A stretch of 64,000 nt of DNA from Paenibacillus sp. FSL K6-0276 (GCF_037977235.1 NZ_CP150276.1:2480001-2544000), one strand, 5' to 3'; shown: positions 17,701 through 27,916, counted from the first letter of the stretch. Notes: generated from the sequence alone by a model not told the origin. Numbers and translations: made by a program.

Positions 17701-18594
17701 TTGTCATTTAGTATGACCGGATACGGTCAATCGTCCCTGCAATTCGGCGGCTACAAGATTATGTTCGAAGTGAAATCGGTGAATCACCGGTACTGCGAAG
17801 TTGTACTGCGGATGCCCCGGGATTGGACGGGTTATGAGGATGTGCTGAGAAGAAAGGTTCAGCAGCACGTCAAACGGGGAAGGATAGATGTTACCATCAA
17901 TAGAGAGCACGATGAGACGTCTTCCGAGCCGGTTCTTAATCGATCTGTTGTCATGACTTATCTTAAGGCAGCAGATCAGCTTAAGAACGAGTATGGTTTG
18001 TCTGGTGAGTTGACTCTACGTGATATACTTTCTATACCCGGTATTATGGAAAGCAAAGATGAGGCTGCGGGTGCCGTGTCCGCGGCCTTAGAAGACTACT
18101 CTGAAATGTTAGAGACGGGACTTGAGCAGAGTTTGCAGTCTCTGCTAGAGATGCGCGCCCGTGAAGGCAGTTTTCTAGCCGCTGATCTTGAACAGCGGCT
18201 GAATCATCTGGAAACTATGCATGCTGAAATGGTTGAACTTGCACCTGTTGTAATCATTGAATATCGTGACAAGCTTCGTCATCGATTAAATGAGTTAAAT
18301 GATGGGACGTTCGCTTTTGATGAGCATAAATTCGGGATGGAAATCGCTATTTTTGCTGATCGCTGTAATATTGATGAAGAGTTGACCCGGTTGTATAGTC
18401 ATTTCGAACAATGTAGAACCCTCCTGAAGGGGAAAGGGCCGGTAGGACGCAAGCTGGATTTTCTCATTCAGGAGATGAATCGGGAGACGAATACAATCGG
18501 ATCGAAATGCAATCATTTAACTCTCGTGGGTCTTGTGCTAGACATGAAAGCAGAGCTGGAGAAGATTCGTGAACAAGCGGCAAACATAGAGTAA
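17701..18594 (+). CDS. YicC/YloC family endoribonuclease
   Basis: A 297-residue cytoplasmic protein of the YicC family, for which endoribonuclease activity has been described. The N-terminal signature SMTGYG is at residues 4-9, followed by VKSVNHRYCEV. The C-terminal domain ends KLDFLIQEMNRETNTIGSK, where the conserved Glu/Asn-rich patch lies. The start is not obvious: the frame is open from 17620 inside the preceding gene, but GGATGTGAT at 17688-17696 sits ideally for TTG 17701, giving MSFSMTGYG. It heads the conserved yicC-remA-gmk-rpoZ cluster. Confidence 0.88.
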   Translation: MSFSMTGYGQSSLQFGGYKIMFEVKSVNHRYCEVVLRMPRDWTGYEDVLRRKVQQHVKRGRIDVTINREHDETSSEPVLNRSVVMTYLKAADQLKNEYGLSGELTLRDILSIPGIMESKDEAAGAVSAALEDYSEMLETGLEQSLQSLLEMRAREGSFLAADLEQRLNHLETMHAEMVELAPVVIIEYRDKLRHRLNELNDGTFAFDEHKFGMEIAIFADRCNIDEELTRLYSHFEQCRTLLKGKGPVGRKLDFLIQEMNRETNTIGSKCNHLTLVGLVLDMKAELEKIREQAANIE

Positions 18595-18642
18595 CCGGGA
18601 ACAGGTAATAGCATAGAACTTTATGGGGGGAACTACCGGAAC

Positions 18643-18903
18643 ATGGCAATCAAACTTATCAACATTGGCTTTGGGAATATTGTGTCTGCCAATCGCATTA
18701 TTTCCATCGTCAGTCCGGAATCTGCACCAATCAAACGTATTATCCAGGAGGCTCGAGATCGACATATGTTGATCGACGCCACCTATGGCCGACGGACTCG
18801 TGCCGTAATCATTACAGATAGTGATCATGTCATTCTGTCGGCTGTACAGCCGGAGACCGTGGCGCATCGCTTATCCAGTAAAGATGACGACAACGACGAA
18901 TAA
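18643..18903 (+). CDS. remA: Extracellular matrix regulator RemA (DUF370)
   Basis: An 86-residue DNA-binding protein almost identical in pattern to B. subtilis RemA ([32 protein letters not shown]). RemA activates matrix and osmoprotection operons and forms ring-shaped oligomers. ATG 18643 is preceded by ATGGGGGGAA. It lies 19 bp before gmk and 48 bp after yicC, the order seen in Bacillus (ylzA). Confidence 0.95.
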   Translation: MAIKLINIGFGNIVSANRIISIVSPESAPIKRIIQEARDRHMLIDATYGRRTRAVIITDSDHVILSAVQPETVAHRLSSKDDDNDE

Positions 18904-18922
18904 CAACTAAATGGAGTGTATT

Positions 18923-19492
18923 ATGTCAAAAGGATTGCTCATCATATTATCCGGACCTTCCGGCGTTGGAAAAGGTACTGTATGTACTGCGCTACGACCG
19001 AAGATGCCCGAACTTGTCTACTCAGTTTCTGCTACTACTCGCAGTCCGCGTGCGGGTGAGGAAGACGGTGTGAACTATTTTTTCAAAAGCAAAGAGGAGT
19101 TTGCGGCTATGATAGAAGCCGACCAACTGCTTGAATATGCGGAGTACGTAGGTAATTTTTACGGTACTCCATGTGATTTTGTAGAGAGAACTCTCAATAG
19201 CGGCAAAGACATTATTCTCGAAATTGAGGTTCAAGGAGCTCTCAAAGTTAAAGAGAAATTTCCTGAAGGTATTTTTGTGTTCCTTCTTCCACCTTCCATG
19301 GACGAGTTGAAGGATCGCATACGCGGACGGGGTACGGAACATCCAGATGTGATCGATCACCGCATGACTGTAGCGGAGGATGAGATTAGCCTAATGCAGC
19401 ATTATGATTATGCTGTTGTGAATGATGAGATTGATCTGGCCTGTAAGAGAATAGAAAGCATTATTATCGCCGAACATTGTAAAGTCAGATAA
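18923..19492 (+). CDS. gmk: Guanylate kinase
   Basis: A 189-residue P-loop kinase converting GMP to GDP. The P-loop GPSGVGKG is at residues 11-18. GMP-binding segments [19 protein letters not shown] and [13 protein letters not shown] follow, as does the lid region IRGRGTE. ATG 18923 has GGAG six bases upstream; the ATG at 18911 lacks an RBS and lies in that Shine-Dalgarno region. Confidence 0.97.
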   Translation: MSKGLLIILSGPSGVGKGTVCTALRPKMPELVYSVSATTRSPRAGEEDGVNYFFKSKEEFAAMIEADQLLEYAEYVGNFYGTPCDFVERTLNSGKDIILEIEVQGALKVKEKFPEGIFVFLLPPSMDELKDRIRGRGTEHPDVIDHRMTVAEDEISLMQHYDYAVVNDEIDLACKRIESIIIAEHCKVR

Positions 19493-19544
19493 TTTATGCT
19501 GCAAGGCTGAATGTATTAACAGTAAACTATGAAGAGGTGTCCCT

Positions 19545-19745
19545 GTGCTATATCCATCAATTGATGAAATGATGACCAAGGTTGACAGTAAGTATTCGCT
19601 CGTTGTCGCAGCAGCACGTCGTGCTAGACAATTGCGTGAGGGTGGTAAGACTGATGTTAAGAGTCCTAGATCACACAAATTTGTCGGTGTTGCTCTTGAA
19701 GAAATTTACGAAGATCGCATTACTCTTACCCGCGGTGAAGAGTAG
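19545..19745 (+). CDS. rpoZ: RNA polymerase omega subunit
   Basis: A 66-residue omega subunit that helps assemble RNA polymerase. [20 protein letters not shown] and AARRARQL are family hallmarks. The start is GTG 19545 behind GAGGTG. It follows gmk by 52 bp and is followed by two hairpins, so the transcript probably ends here. Confidence 0.95.
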   Translation: MLYPSIDEMMTKVDSKYSLVVAAARRARQLREGGKTDVKSPRSHKFVGVALEEIYEDRITLTRGEE

Positions 19746-19776
19746 TCTCAAGCATATTTAGATATGACCTTTTGTA

Positions 19777-19821
19777 GAAACGGATACCGCCTATTTGTTA
19801 TGGGCGATGCCGTTTCTTCTT
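19777..19821 (+). repeat. Lone hairpin module of the intergenic repeat family
   Basis: GAAACGG atac CGCC ... GGCG atg CCGTTTC followed by TTCTT closely resembles the 3' hairpin of copy 4 (GAAACGG...CCGTTTCTTCTT), but no 5' module precedes it. A degenerate AAATATAAGAAAG occurs about 90 bp further on (19913). It may serve as the rpoZ terminator. Confidence 0.6.
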
Positions 19822-19883
19822 GGGTTATGGAGCAATTATGGGTCTTTAATTTATGATGATAGCCCAGAGCCGGGCTGTTTATG

Positions 19884-19909
19884 ACAACCGGAAGGTTGTT
19901 ATTTTTTTC
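19884..19909 (+). terminator. Rho-independent terminator upstream of coaBC
   Basis: ACAACC ggaa GGTTGT followed by TATTTTTTT. Confidence 0.75.
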
Positions 19910-19972
19910 TCGAAATATAAGAAAGAACATATAAATCATTCGTTGTAAGAGTAGGGAATAAGGAGGGAGATC

Positions 19973-21208
19973 ATGTTGAAGAGCTTGAAGGGGAAGACTA
20001 TTTTACTTGGGATTACAGGAGGAATTGCCGCTTACAAAGCAGCGTCCCTGACCAGTAAGCTTGTCCAAAAAGGAGCCGAGGTTCATGTCATTATGACAGC
20101 TTCAGCGAAGCAGTTCATTACAGAATTGACTCTACAATCACTATCGAAGCAACGAGTATATAGCGATACTTTCCAGGAACGGGACCCATCCTCCATCTCC
20201 CATATTGATTTGGCTGATTCGGCAGATCTTGTGTTAGTAGCACCAGCAACTGCGAATATTATTGCCAAAATGGCGCATGGGATTGCGGATGACATGTTAT
20301 CCACTACATTACTCGCTACTACTGCACCTATAATGGTTGCACCGGCTATGAATGTCCATATGTATCAGCATCCCGCTGTACTTAGTAATTTGGATATCCT
20401 CGCTAGTCGTGGTGTTCAGTTTATTGAGCCTGGGGAAGGTCTGCTGGCATGTGGTTATGTGGGTAAAGGTCGGTTGGAGGAACCAGAAGCCATTGTTAGT
20501 TGTGTAGAGAATTTCTTTGCATTACAACAAAGTGCCGCATCAGCACCGCTCAAAGGTAAGAAAATCGTTATCACAGCAGGAGGCACAGTAGAACGGATTG
20601 ATCCGGTTCGTTATATCTCGAATGATTCCTCCGGTAAAATGGGCTTTGCGTTGGCACGTGCTGCACGGGCTATGGGAGCTGAAGTTACCTTGATTGCTGC
20701 GCGAACAGATGAAGCACCTCCGCAGGACCCGGATATTTCTATTATTCGTGTCCAATCTGCACAAGAGATGTATGAAGCGGTTACTGCGCTGTGGAACAGC
20801 TGCGACATCATGATCAAAGCTGCTGCTGTATCGGATTACCGACCTAAGCATAGTGAGCCTTCTAAGATTAAAAAAAGTGGAGATACGATGACACTTGAGC
20901 TAATCAAAACAACGGATATCCTGGAAACGCTCGGTAAGAACAAGGATAAGCAGTTCTTGATCGGCTTTGCTGCGGAGACGGGCAATACGGAATTTTATGC
21001 AAAGGACAAGCTGGTCCGAAAAAACTGCGATCTCATCGTTGCTAACAATGTAGCGGCTGCAGGAGCCGGATTTGGATCGGATACGAATATCGTTTCGATA
21101 TATGATGTGAATGGATTGGTGCTTGAATTGCCGCAATTGTCGAAGGATGAGGTTGCTCGTCGTTTGCTGACAATCGCGGCAGAGCGAATTACTGGAGCTT
21201 CATTATAA
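19973..21208 (+). CDS. coaBC: Bifunctional phosphopantothenoylcysteine decarboxylase / phosphopantothenate-cysteine ligase
   Basis: A 411-residue CoA-biosynthesis fusion. The N-terminal FMN-dependent CoaC part shows GITGGIAAYKA, ISHIDLADSADLVLVAPATAN with its catalytic His, APAMNVHM, and the active-site Cys of LACGYVGKGRL. The C-terminal CTP-dependent CoaB part shows ITAGGTVERIDPVRYISN, AVSDYRPK and KIKK. ATG 19973 is preceded by AAGGAGGGAG. It overlaps priA by one base (TAATG). Confidence 0.95.
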   Translation: MLKSLKGKTILLGITGGIAAYKAASLTSKLVQKGAEVHVIMTASAKQFITELTLQSLSKQRVYSDTFQERDPSSISHIDLADSADLVLVAPATANIIAKMAHGIADDMLSTTLLATTAPIMVAPAMNVHMYQHPAVLSNLDILASRGVQFIEPGEGLLACGYVGKGRLEEPEAIVSCVENFFALQQSAASAPLKGKKIVITAGGTVERIDPVRYISNDSSGKMGFALARAARAMGAEVTLIAARTDEAPPQDPDISIIRVQSAQEMYEAVTALWNSCDIMIKAAAVSDYRPKHSEPSKIKKSGDTMTLELIKTTDILETLGKNKDKQFLIGFAAETGNTEFYAKDKLVRKNCDLIVANNVAAAGAGFGSDTNIVSIYDVNGLVLELPQLSKDEVARRLLTIAAERITGASL

Positions 21209-23739
21209 TGGATATCGCCAAGGTCATTGTGGATGTGCCTGTACGCAGCACTGACCGGCCATTTGATTATAGTATTCCAGAATCACTGAAGTTATGGATA
21301 GAAGTAGGTAGCCGAGTAGCAGTCCCGTTTGGACACCGTACGGTGCAAGGTTTTGTCGTTTCTCTGGAGTCAGGAGAAGCAGTCGTGAATCCTGGGCTGA
21401 AACCTATTCAAGAAGTGCTGGATTTGCTTCCACCTTTATCTCCTGAATTAGTTGAGCTAGCGGACTGGATGAGTAAAAGATATGCATGCAGACGAATTTC
21501 AGCTCTGCAGGCGATGCTGCCCACCGCTCTAAAGGGGAAGGCAGAACGACTGATTTCACTAGGAGATGTGGAAGAAGAGACAGCATTTCCTGATGATGAA
21601 TTATTCCCTATGTTTGCTGATACAGGGAATGAGGAACGACTAATTACTGAATTTATTGGACGTAATGGCGAAGTTTCCATGAAGCAACTTACCCGTGCAT
21701 TTCCGGAGGCTGCGGAGACGGTGAAGTTCATGCTGCGGCGTGGAGTGCTTGTAGAGAGCCAATCGATCAAAGATAAAATGGGCAAGAAGAAGCTGAAGGC
21801 GGTAGATCTTGCGATAGGTATTACGGCTGCGCGTGAAGCGTTGAGCAAATTCCCCAAAAAATCCGCGCGACAGAAGGAAGTACTAAGCTTTCTAATTGAA
21901 AGGGAAGCTACGCTCCCAATGGCGCTTAAGGAAGTCTTGTCAGCACTTCAAGTTACGGCAAGTACCGTGAAGGCTTTAGAGGAAAAAGGCTTTATCGAAA
22001 TCAGTGAAATTGAAGTCTATCGTGACCCCTATCAAGGACGTGATTTTAAGCCTACTACGCCTCTGCCACTTACAGCAGAGCAAGAGATTGTTTACACTCG
22101 TATTTCACGAACGTTAGAAGAGCAGCTCCATGAAGTTTTTCTGTTACATGGCGTTACAGGAAGCGGTAAAACAGAAATCTATTTGCAATGTATCAAACGT
22201 TGTTTGGATCAGGGTAGACAGGCCGTAGTTCTCGTCCCAGAAATTGCATTAACGCCGCAGATGGTGGAGCGGTTCAAAGGGCGTTTCGGAACTGGTGTCG
22301 CAGTAATGCATAGCCGATTATCTGTTGGTGAGCGTTACGATGAGTGGCGCAAAATCCGTGAAGGAAAGGCTACGGTTGCCGTTGGCGCCCGATCAGCGGT
22401 GTTTGCGCCGTTCTCAAATCTAGGGTTAATTATTATGGATGAAGAGCATGAGACCTCATATAAGCAGGAGGAAAATCCGAAATATCATGCCCGTGATGCT
22501 GCGATTCGCAGAGCCGAACAGTGTGGGGCAGCCGTGATTTTAGGCTCTGCCACGCCTTCGTTAGAAAGCTATCATGCAGCCAGAGCGCAGAGTGATATTC
22601 ATTTTTCACCAGTACTTCTAGAGATGCCTACTCGCGCGCTTGGCAACGAGCTGCCGAAGGTAAATGTAGTGGATATGCGGGAAGAGCTTAAAGAAGGTAA
22701 CCGCTCCATGTTCAGTCGGAAACTTCATTCTGCGCTGACTGAAAGACTGGAACGTGGAGAACAGACGGTGCTATTGCTTAACCGTAGAGGTTTCTCTACG
22801 TTTGTCATGTGCCGGAGCTGTGGATATGTAGCAGGCTGTCCGGAATGTGATATCTCGCTAACGTATCATAGTCGTAGTGACAATCTACGTTGTCATTATT
22901 GTGGTCATGCAGAACCAGCACCTAAACTTTGTCCAGAGTGCGGGAGTGAGCATATCCGGTTCTTCGGAACGGGAACGCAGCGTGTGGAAGAAGAGCTTGG
23001 AAAGCTGTTCCCAGGCATACGGGTAATTCGTATGGATGTGGATACAACTACTGAAAAAGGATCGCATGAAAAGCTGCTGAATCAATTCAGAGACAAAAAA
23101 GCAGATGTTCTACTAGGCACTCAGATGGTAGCAAAAGGCTTGGATTTCCCTGACGTAACTCTTGTCGGCGTAATTACAGCAGATTCAGCGTTGAACCTGC
23201 CCGATTTTCGTGCAGCGGAGAAGACATTCCAATTGCTTACACAAGTTGCTGGAAGAGCAGGTAGGCATCAGCTTCCGGGTGAGGTAGTTGTTCAGTCCTA
23301 TACACCGGAGCACTATTCTATTATTCATGCTAGCGGGCATGATTACCTCTCCTTTGTCCGTGAAGAGTTGAAGCATCGTAGGGGTTTGCATTATCCGCCT
23401 TATTGCAGATTAATACTCGTTACATTGTCCCATGAGCAGTTACCACTACTACTCCGGATGGCAGAGAATTACGCTATGAATCTGCAGGGGAAGGCCAGAA
23501 ATCTAAGATGGTATGGGAGTCTAGATAAGCTAACCACCGATGTACTAGATCTGTTAGGTCCCGTAGCTTCTCCAATCCCTCGCTTGAAGGGTAGATATAG
23601 ATTCCAGTGTATGATAAAATGGCGCGGCGCCATCGATGTGATAGGACTTGTTCGGCAAGTGGCTGAGGAGTTGGAGGATTCTGTACGGGATACAGGGCTC
23701 CAGATCAGTATTGATGTTGATCCGCAAATGTTGATGTAA
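21208..23739 (+). CDS. priA: Primosomal replication restart helicase PriA
   Basis: An 843-residue 3'-5' helicase that reloads the replisome at stalled forks. The N-terminal DNA-binding domain precedes a helicase core with Walker A GVTGSGKTE (residues about 315-323) and DEEH (about 411). The zinc region carries Cys-pairs CRSCGYVAGCPEC, CHYCGH and CPECGSE (about 535-580), and motif VI is QVAGRAGR. The length exceeds E. coli PriA (732) mainly through the linker at residues 120-270, common in Bacillota. The start overlaps the coaBC stop. Confidence 0.95.
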   Translation: MDIAKVIVDVPVRSTDRPFDYSIPESLKLWIEVGSRVAVPFGHRTVQGFVVSLESGEAVVNPGLKPIQEVLDLLPPLSPELVELADWMSKRYACRRISALQAMLPTALKGKAERLISLGDVEEETAFPDDELFPMFADTGNEERLITEFIGRNGEVSMKQLTRAFPEAAETVKFMLRRGVLVESQSIKDKMGKKKLKAVDLAIGITAAREALSKFPKKSARQKEVLSFLIEREATLPMALKEVLSALQVTASTVKALEEKGFIEISEIEVYRDPYQGRDFKPTTPLPLTAEQEIVYTRISRTLEEQLHEVFLLHGVTGSGKTEIYLQCIKRCLDQGRQAVVLVPEIALTPQMVERFKGRFGTGVAVMHSRLSVGERYDEWRKIREGKATVAVGARSAVFAPFSNLGLIIMDEEHETSYKQEENPKYHARDAAIRRAEQCGAAVILGSATPSLESYHAARAQSDIHFSPVLLEMPTRALGNELPKVNVVDMREELKEGNRSMFSRKLHSALTERLERGEQTVLLLNRRGFSTFVMCRSCGYVAGCPECDISLTYHSRSDNLRCHYCGHAEPAPKLCPECGSEHIRFFGTGTQRVEEELGKLFPGIRVIRMDVDTTTEKGSHEKLLNQFRDKKADVLLGTQMVAKGLDFPDVTLVGVITADSALNLPDFRAAEKTFQLLTQVAGRAGRHQLPGEVVVQSYTPEHYSIIHASGHDYLSFVREELKHRRGLHYPPYCRLILVTLSHEQLPLLLRMAENYAMNLQGKARNLRWYGSLDKLTTDVLDLLGPVASPIPRLKGRYRFQCMIKWRGAIDVIGLVRQVAEELEDSVRDTGLQISIDVDPQMLM

Positions 23740-23758
23740 ATCGTTATCATGTTACAAT
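23731..23758 (+). promoter_or_regulatory. Candidate promoter for def-fmt-rsmB
   Basis: TTGATG, 16-bp spacer, TACAAT at the priA 3' end, about 65 bp ahead of def. The spacer is short, so this is a moderate candidate. Confidence 0.35.
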
Positions 23759-23822
23759 GTAAAAAAGAGCTAGATCAATAAACTCTAAATATAGAGATGT
23801 ACAGAACGGGAAGGTGTTTGTA

Positions 23823-24308
23823 ATGGCGATACGTATGATCGTTAAGGAACCGGATGAAGTGTTGCACAAGATAGCTAAAGAAGTAACTGTAGTTACACCT
23901 AATGTGAAAAAATTGCTTGATGATATGGCTGATACAATGTATGACGCCGAAGGCGTAGGGCTGGCAGCGCCACAAGTTGGTATTTTGAAGCGCCTAATTG
24001 TGGTGGATGCGGATGAAGAGCACGGGCTGATCAAAATGATTAACCCGGAAATCATCAGTACAGAAGGCGAACAGCTAGGACCAGAAGGATGTCTAAGTAT
24101 TCCCGGCTTGAATGGTGATGTACGCCGCGCGGAAACAGTAACTGTTCGTGGTCTTAACCGTGAGGGTAAAGAAATTACTATTACCGGCAGTGGTTTGCTT
24201 GCACGGGCTTTTCAACATGAGATTGACCATCTGAATGGAGTTCTGTTTACGGATATCGCCGAAAAGGTATACGAGATGACTGCTGAACGTAACGAGACTG
24301 AGGAGTGA
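23823..24308 (+). CDS. def: Peptide deformylase
   Basis: A 161-residue metalloenzyme removing the N-formyl group from nascent proteins. All three motifs are present: GVGLAAPQVG (44-53), EGCLSIP with Cys90, and HEIDH with His132, Glu133 and His136. GGGAAGGTG at 23808-23816 points to ATG 23823 rather than the GTG within that site. It is paired with fmt, whose product makes the substrate modification; their reading frames lie six bases apart. Confidence 0.96.
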   Translation: MAIRMIVKEPDEVLHKIAKEVTVVTPNVKKLLDDMADTMYDAEGVGLAAPQVGILKRLIVVDADEEHGLIKMINPEIISTEGEQLGPEGCLSIPGLNGDVRRAETVTVRGLNREGKEITITGSGLLARAFQHEIDHLNGVLFTDIAEKVYEMTAERNETEE

Positions 24309-24313
24309 AGGAA

Positions 24314-25249
24314 ATGAAGATTGTATTCATGGGTACTCCAGCTTTTGCGGTGCCAAGCTTGCAAATGCTGATGGATGAAGGCTATGAAGTTGTAGCTGTC
24401 GTCACCCAGCCAGATCGTCCGCAGGGACGGAAAAAGATTTTGGCTCCTTCACCAGTTAAGGAAGCCGCATTATCTCTCGGGTTACCTGTGCTTCAGCCTG
24501 AACGGATGCGTAAACCTGAGGCTGTCGCAGAGTTAGCTGAATATGAGCCCGATTTGATTGTTACAGCTGCGTATGGCCAGATTTTGCCTAAAGCCGTACT
24601 GGATTTACCACGGAATGGTTGTGTGAATGTTCATGGTTCATTGCTTCCTAAATACCGGGGTGGCGCGCCAATTCAACGGAGTATCATTAATGGTGAGAAA
24701 GTAACTGGCGTTACTTTAATGTATATGGCTGAAGGACTGGATACTGGCGATATGATTTCGCGTGTCGAAGTGGCTATTGAGGATGAGGATACATCAGGTA
24801 CTCTCTTTGAGAAGGTTAGCCTTGCTGGACGAGATCTACTGAAGTCTGAAATGCAGCGATTAGTAAGCGGACGGGTTCAAGCTACTCCGCAAGACGATAG
24901 TGAGGCAACTTATGCGCCTAACCTCAGTCGTGAGGATGAACGAATTGATTGGAACGCTGGTTCGCGTGATACTTATAATCGAATTCGTGGTCTAGTTCCT
25001 TTTTCCGGTGCATTCACGCTCTGGAATGGTGAAACCTTTAAAGTATGGGCTTCTAAACTGCCTGCTGAGCTGAAATCGAGCGACAATACACCAGGAACGG
25101 TGCTATCGGTAACTGAGCATGGTGTAGAAGTGAAAACTGGTGACGGAAGTCTGCTACTAACTACTGTTCAACCTGCTGGTAAGAAAGCGATGAGTGCTGC
25201 GGATTTTAGCCGTGGCGGTGTCATGAAGCCAGGGACGGTGCTAGGTTGA
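24314..25249 (+). CDS. fmt: Methionyl-tRNA formyltransferase
   Basis: A 311-residue enzyme formylating initiator Met-tRNA with 10-formyl-THF. The N-terminal formyltransferase fold has MGTPAFAVPSL, the catalytic region NVHGSLLPKYRGGAPIQ and the Asp of GLDTGDM. The C-terminal OB-like domain begins near residue 205 (IDWNAGSRDTYNRIRGL). GAGGAG at 24300-24305 favours ATG 24314. The stop overlaps the rsmB start codon (TTGA). Confidence 0.96.
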   Translation: MKIVFMGTPAFAVPSLQMLMDEGYEVVAVVTQPDRPQGRKKILAPSPVKEAALSLGLPVLQPERMRKPEAVAELAEYEPDLIVTAAYGQILPKAVLDLPRNGCVNVHGSLLPKYRGGAPIQRSIINGEKVTGVTLMYMAEGLDTGDMISRVEVAIEDEDTSGTLFEKVSLAGRDLLKSEMQRLVSGRVQATPQDDSEATYAPNLSREDERIDWNAGSRDTYNRIRGLVPFSGAFTLWNGETFKVWASKLPAELKSSDNTPGTVLSVTEHGVEVKTGDGSLLLTTVQPAGKKAMSAADFSRGGVMKPGTVLG

Positions 25250-26718
25250 GCGCGGGCGGTAACGGTGCAGATCGATCGGCAGTAAGCCATAACTCTAGCA
25301 ACAGAAATGGTAATAGTCCTAAAGCAGTTGGTAAAAAGGGTGGGACTGGAAATAAGGGTAAGGTTACCCCTGCTTCAGCTCGGGATATTGCACTTGATAT
25401 TCTGGTTAAGGTCGAACAGCAAGGCGCTTATAGCAACTTATTGTTAAACAGCAGTCTGCAGAAGTCTGCACTTAGCAGGGAAGATGTCGGACTAGTCACA
25501 GAACTCGTCTATGGATCTATTTCGCGGATGAATACACTGGATTATGTACTCGAAGGATTTGTTAGCAAAGGAATAGCTAAACTACAGTCGTGGGTACGTA
25601 ATTTACTGCGTTTAAGTTTATATCAAATTATGTATCTGGATCGTATACCGTCTCATGCAGCTGTAAACGAGGCTGTTAATATAGCTAAGAAAAAAGGCCA
25701 TCAGGGAATCTCGGGTATGGTTAACGGTGTACTTCGCAGTGTGTTGCGCGCGGGAGATCTGCCGGTTATACCTGATGGATTAAGTCAGGCGCAGCGGATA
25801 TCCATTCAATATTCCCATCCTTTGTGGTTAGTGGAGCGCTGGATTACTGAGTATGGTGTCGACACTGCGGAAGCTATCTGTGCTGCCAACAATGAGCCGC
25901 CAGCGGTCAGTGTCCGCGTGAATACAACGATGATTAGTCGTGAAGCTCTGCTGAGCCAGATGAAAGAGCAAGGTCTGCAAGCTTCTGCATCTGAAGTTAG
26001 TCCATATGGAATTGTTGTAAAAGGTGGCGGCAATCTGGCCCTCTCTTCCTGGTATCGGGATGGTTATTTATCCGTTCAGGATGAGAGCTCCATGCTTGTA
26101 GCTGAAGCGGTAGCACCGGAACCTGGAATGAGAGTGCTTGATTGCTGCGCCGCGCCTGGGGGCAAAACAGCCCATATGGGTGAGCTGATGAAAGACGAAG
26201 GGCATATTTTCGCTAACGATCTGCATCCACATAAAGCTAAACTAATTTCGGATCAATCTGCGCGGTTAGGTCTTGATTGTGTAGTGACAGGAAGTTCAGA
26301 TGCGCTGGAGCTGGAACATACATTAGAGCATAATTCCTTCGATAGAATTCTTCTAGACGCTCCTTGCTCTGGGCTTGGCGTAATCCGCCGTAAGCCAGAT
26401 CTCAAATGGCGTAAGCGGCCTGAGGATGTTACAAGCGTAGCGTCACTGCAGGGTCAACTACTGCAGTCAGTTTCTAAACTGTTGAAACCGGGTGGTATTC
26501 TGGTTTATAGTACCTGTACGACTGAACAAACAGAAAATAGCGAAGTAGTAGCTGCCTTTTTGAAGCAGAATCCTGACTTCACTTCTGTAACGTTTGCTTC
26601 CCCGTTGTGGGACAGAATGGAAGGTACCGCGCTGGCTGAAGGTGAGGGAATTCAGTTATTGCCACATCATTATGGCAGTGACGGGTTCTATATCTCACGG
26701 CTTCAGAGAGTCTTGTAA
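25246..26718 (+). CDS. rsmB: 16S rRNA m5C967 methyltransferase
   Basis: A 490-residue SAM-dependent RNA cytosine-5 methyltransferase (Sun/RsmB). The NusB-like domain (about residues 45-180) is followed by the methyltransferase core with [16 protein letters not shown] (about 300), [17 protein letters not shown] (about 370), where Cys is catalytic, and YSTCT. The first 45 residues are an unusual Ser/Asn/Gly/Lys-rich low-complexity extension. The start is the TTG of a TTGA overlap with fmt. A terminator lies downstream. Confidence 0.94.
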   Translation: MSAGGNGADRSAVSHNSSNRNGNSPKAVGKKGGTGNKGKVTPASARDIALDILVKVEQQGAYSNLLLNSSLQKSALSREDVGLVTELVYGSISRMNTLDYVLEGFVSKGIAKLQSWVRNLLRLSLYQIMYLDRIPSHAAVNEAVNIAKKKGHQGISGMVNGVLRSVLRAGDLPVIPDGLSQAQRISIQYSHPLWLVERWITEYGVDTAEAICAANNEPPAVSVRVNTTMISREALLSQMKEQGLQASASEVSPYGIVVKGGGNLALSSWYRDGYLSVQDESSMLVAEAVAPEPGMRVLDCCAAPGGKTAHMGELMKDEGHIFANDLHPHKAKLISDQSARLGLDCVVTGSSDALELEHTLEHNSFDRILLDAPCSGLGVIRRKPDLKWRKRPEDVTSVASLQGQLLQSVSKLLKPGGILVYSTCTTEQTENSEVVAAFLKQNPDFTSVTFASPLWDRMEGTALAEGEGIQLLPHHYGSDGFYISRLQRVL

Positions 26719-26752
26719 TATAGCAAATTTACTGACAATTGTTGTGTTTTTC

Positions 26753-26788
26753 GCCCGCCGGGCTACCGTACGGCGGGCTATTTCTTTT
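26753..26788 (+). terminator. Rho-independent terminator after rsmB
   Basis: GCCCGCCG / CGGCGGGC stem with a 10-nt loop, followed by TATTTCTTTT. Confidence 0.85.
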
Positions 26789-26869
26789 ACCGTCTCTGAA
26801 ATTTGTGTTAAAATAGGAAGAATGAGAAATAATACGCATATCCTTATGAAAGAACAGGTGCTAATAATT

Positions 26870-27910
26870 ATGAAACCTTTAATATATGATTTTTCTTTAG
26901 AAGAGTTACAACAGTGGGCGAAGGACAATGGTGAGCCTGCTTTTCGTGGTGGACAGATTTTTGATTGGTTGTATGTAAAACGTGTAAGTGACTTCGAAGC
27001 CATGAGCAATTTGTCTAAAGGACTTCGTCAGAAGCTGAACGAGCAATTCTCCATTGCAGCACTAACTGAGATTACTAAAATGGAATCGAAAGATGGAACT
27101 GTGAAATTCCTGTTTGGATTGCATGATGATCATGCTATCGAGACAGTTATCATGAAACATAATTATGGCAATAGCGTCTGTGTAACAACCCAAGTAGGGT
27201 GCCGGATCGGCTGTACTTTCTGCGCTTCTACGCTTGGCGGATTGAAACGGGATTTGACGGCGGGTGAAATTGTAGCTCAGGTAGTTCGCTCCCAACAGAT
27301 CCTAGATGCGCGCGGCGAACGTGTCAGCAGCATTGTTATCATGGGTACTGGTGAGCCGTTTGAGAACTATGATGCAACGATGAGATTCCTTCGTCTGATG
27401 ATTCATGAGAAAGGTTTGAATATTGGACAGCGGCATATTACCGTTTCTACCAGCGGTATTGTACCGAGCATTTATAAATTTGCAGAAGAAGATACACAGA
27501 TTAATTTGGCAATTTCGATTCATGCACCTAACGACAAGCTGCGTTCGAAGCTAATGCCAGTTAACCGTCGCTTTCCGTTTGATGATGTAATTGAATCTTT
27601 ACGTTATTATCAAGCTAAGACGGGTCGACGTGTCAGCTTTGAGTATGCTTTGATCGGTGGGGTGAATGATCAGCCGGAGCATGCTGAGGAATTAGCAGGT
27701 GTGCTTAAGAACATGCTGTGCCACGTCAATTTGATTCCAGTAAACCACGTGCCAGAGCGGAAATATGTACGTACTTCACGCAATGATATCTTTGAGTTTC
27801 AACGTATTTTGTCTGACAACGGCGTGAATGTTACCATTCGCCGTGAGCAGGGCCATGATATCGCGGCCGCATGCGGCCAGCTGCGTGCCAAACATATGGA
27901 GTTGGGGTGA
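26870..27910 (+). CDS. rlmN: Dual-specificity 23S rRNA/tRNA adenine-C2 methyltransferase RlmN
   Basis: A 346-residue radical SAM enzyme methylating A2503 of 23S rRNA and A37 of some tRNAs. The 4Fe-4S cysteines are Cys111, Cys115 and Cys118 in [11 protein letters not shown]. Cys335 in ACGQLRA is the methyl-carrying cysteine. The GTGEPF motif is present. The frame is open upstream to inside rsmB, but ATG 26870 ([13 protein letters not shown]) matches the family start, with AGGTG upstream. It opens the rlmN-prpC-prkC-rsgA-rpe run. Confidence 0.95.
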   Translation: MKPLIYDFSLEELQQWAKDNGEPAFRGGQIFDWLYVKRVSDFEAMSNLSKGLRQKLNEQFSIAALTEITKMESKDGTVKFLFGLHDDHAIETVIMKHNYGNSVCVTTQVGCRIGCTFCASTLGGLKRDLTAGEIVAQVVRSQQILDARGERVSSIVIMGTGEPFENYDATMRFLRLMIHEKGLNIGQRHITVSTSGIVPSIYKFAEEDTQINLAISIHAPNDKLRSKLMPVNRRFPFDDVIESLRYYQAKTGRRVSFEYALIGGVNDQPEHAEELAGVLKNMLCHVNLIPVNHVPERKYVRTSRNDIFEFQRILSDNGVNVTIRREQGHDIAAACGQLRAKHMELG

Positions 27911-27916
27911 GGATAT

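Noticed and set aside
26594-26869. Long upstream extension of the rlmN frame
   Set aside because: It runs through the rsmB 3' end and a rho-independent terminator; the family start is at 26870.
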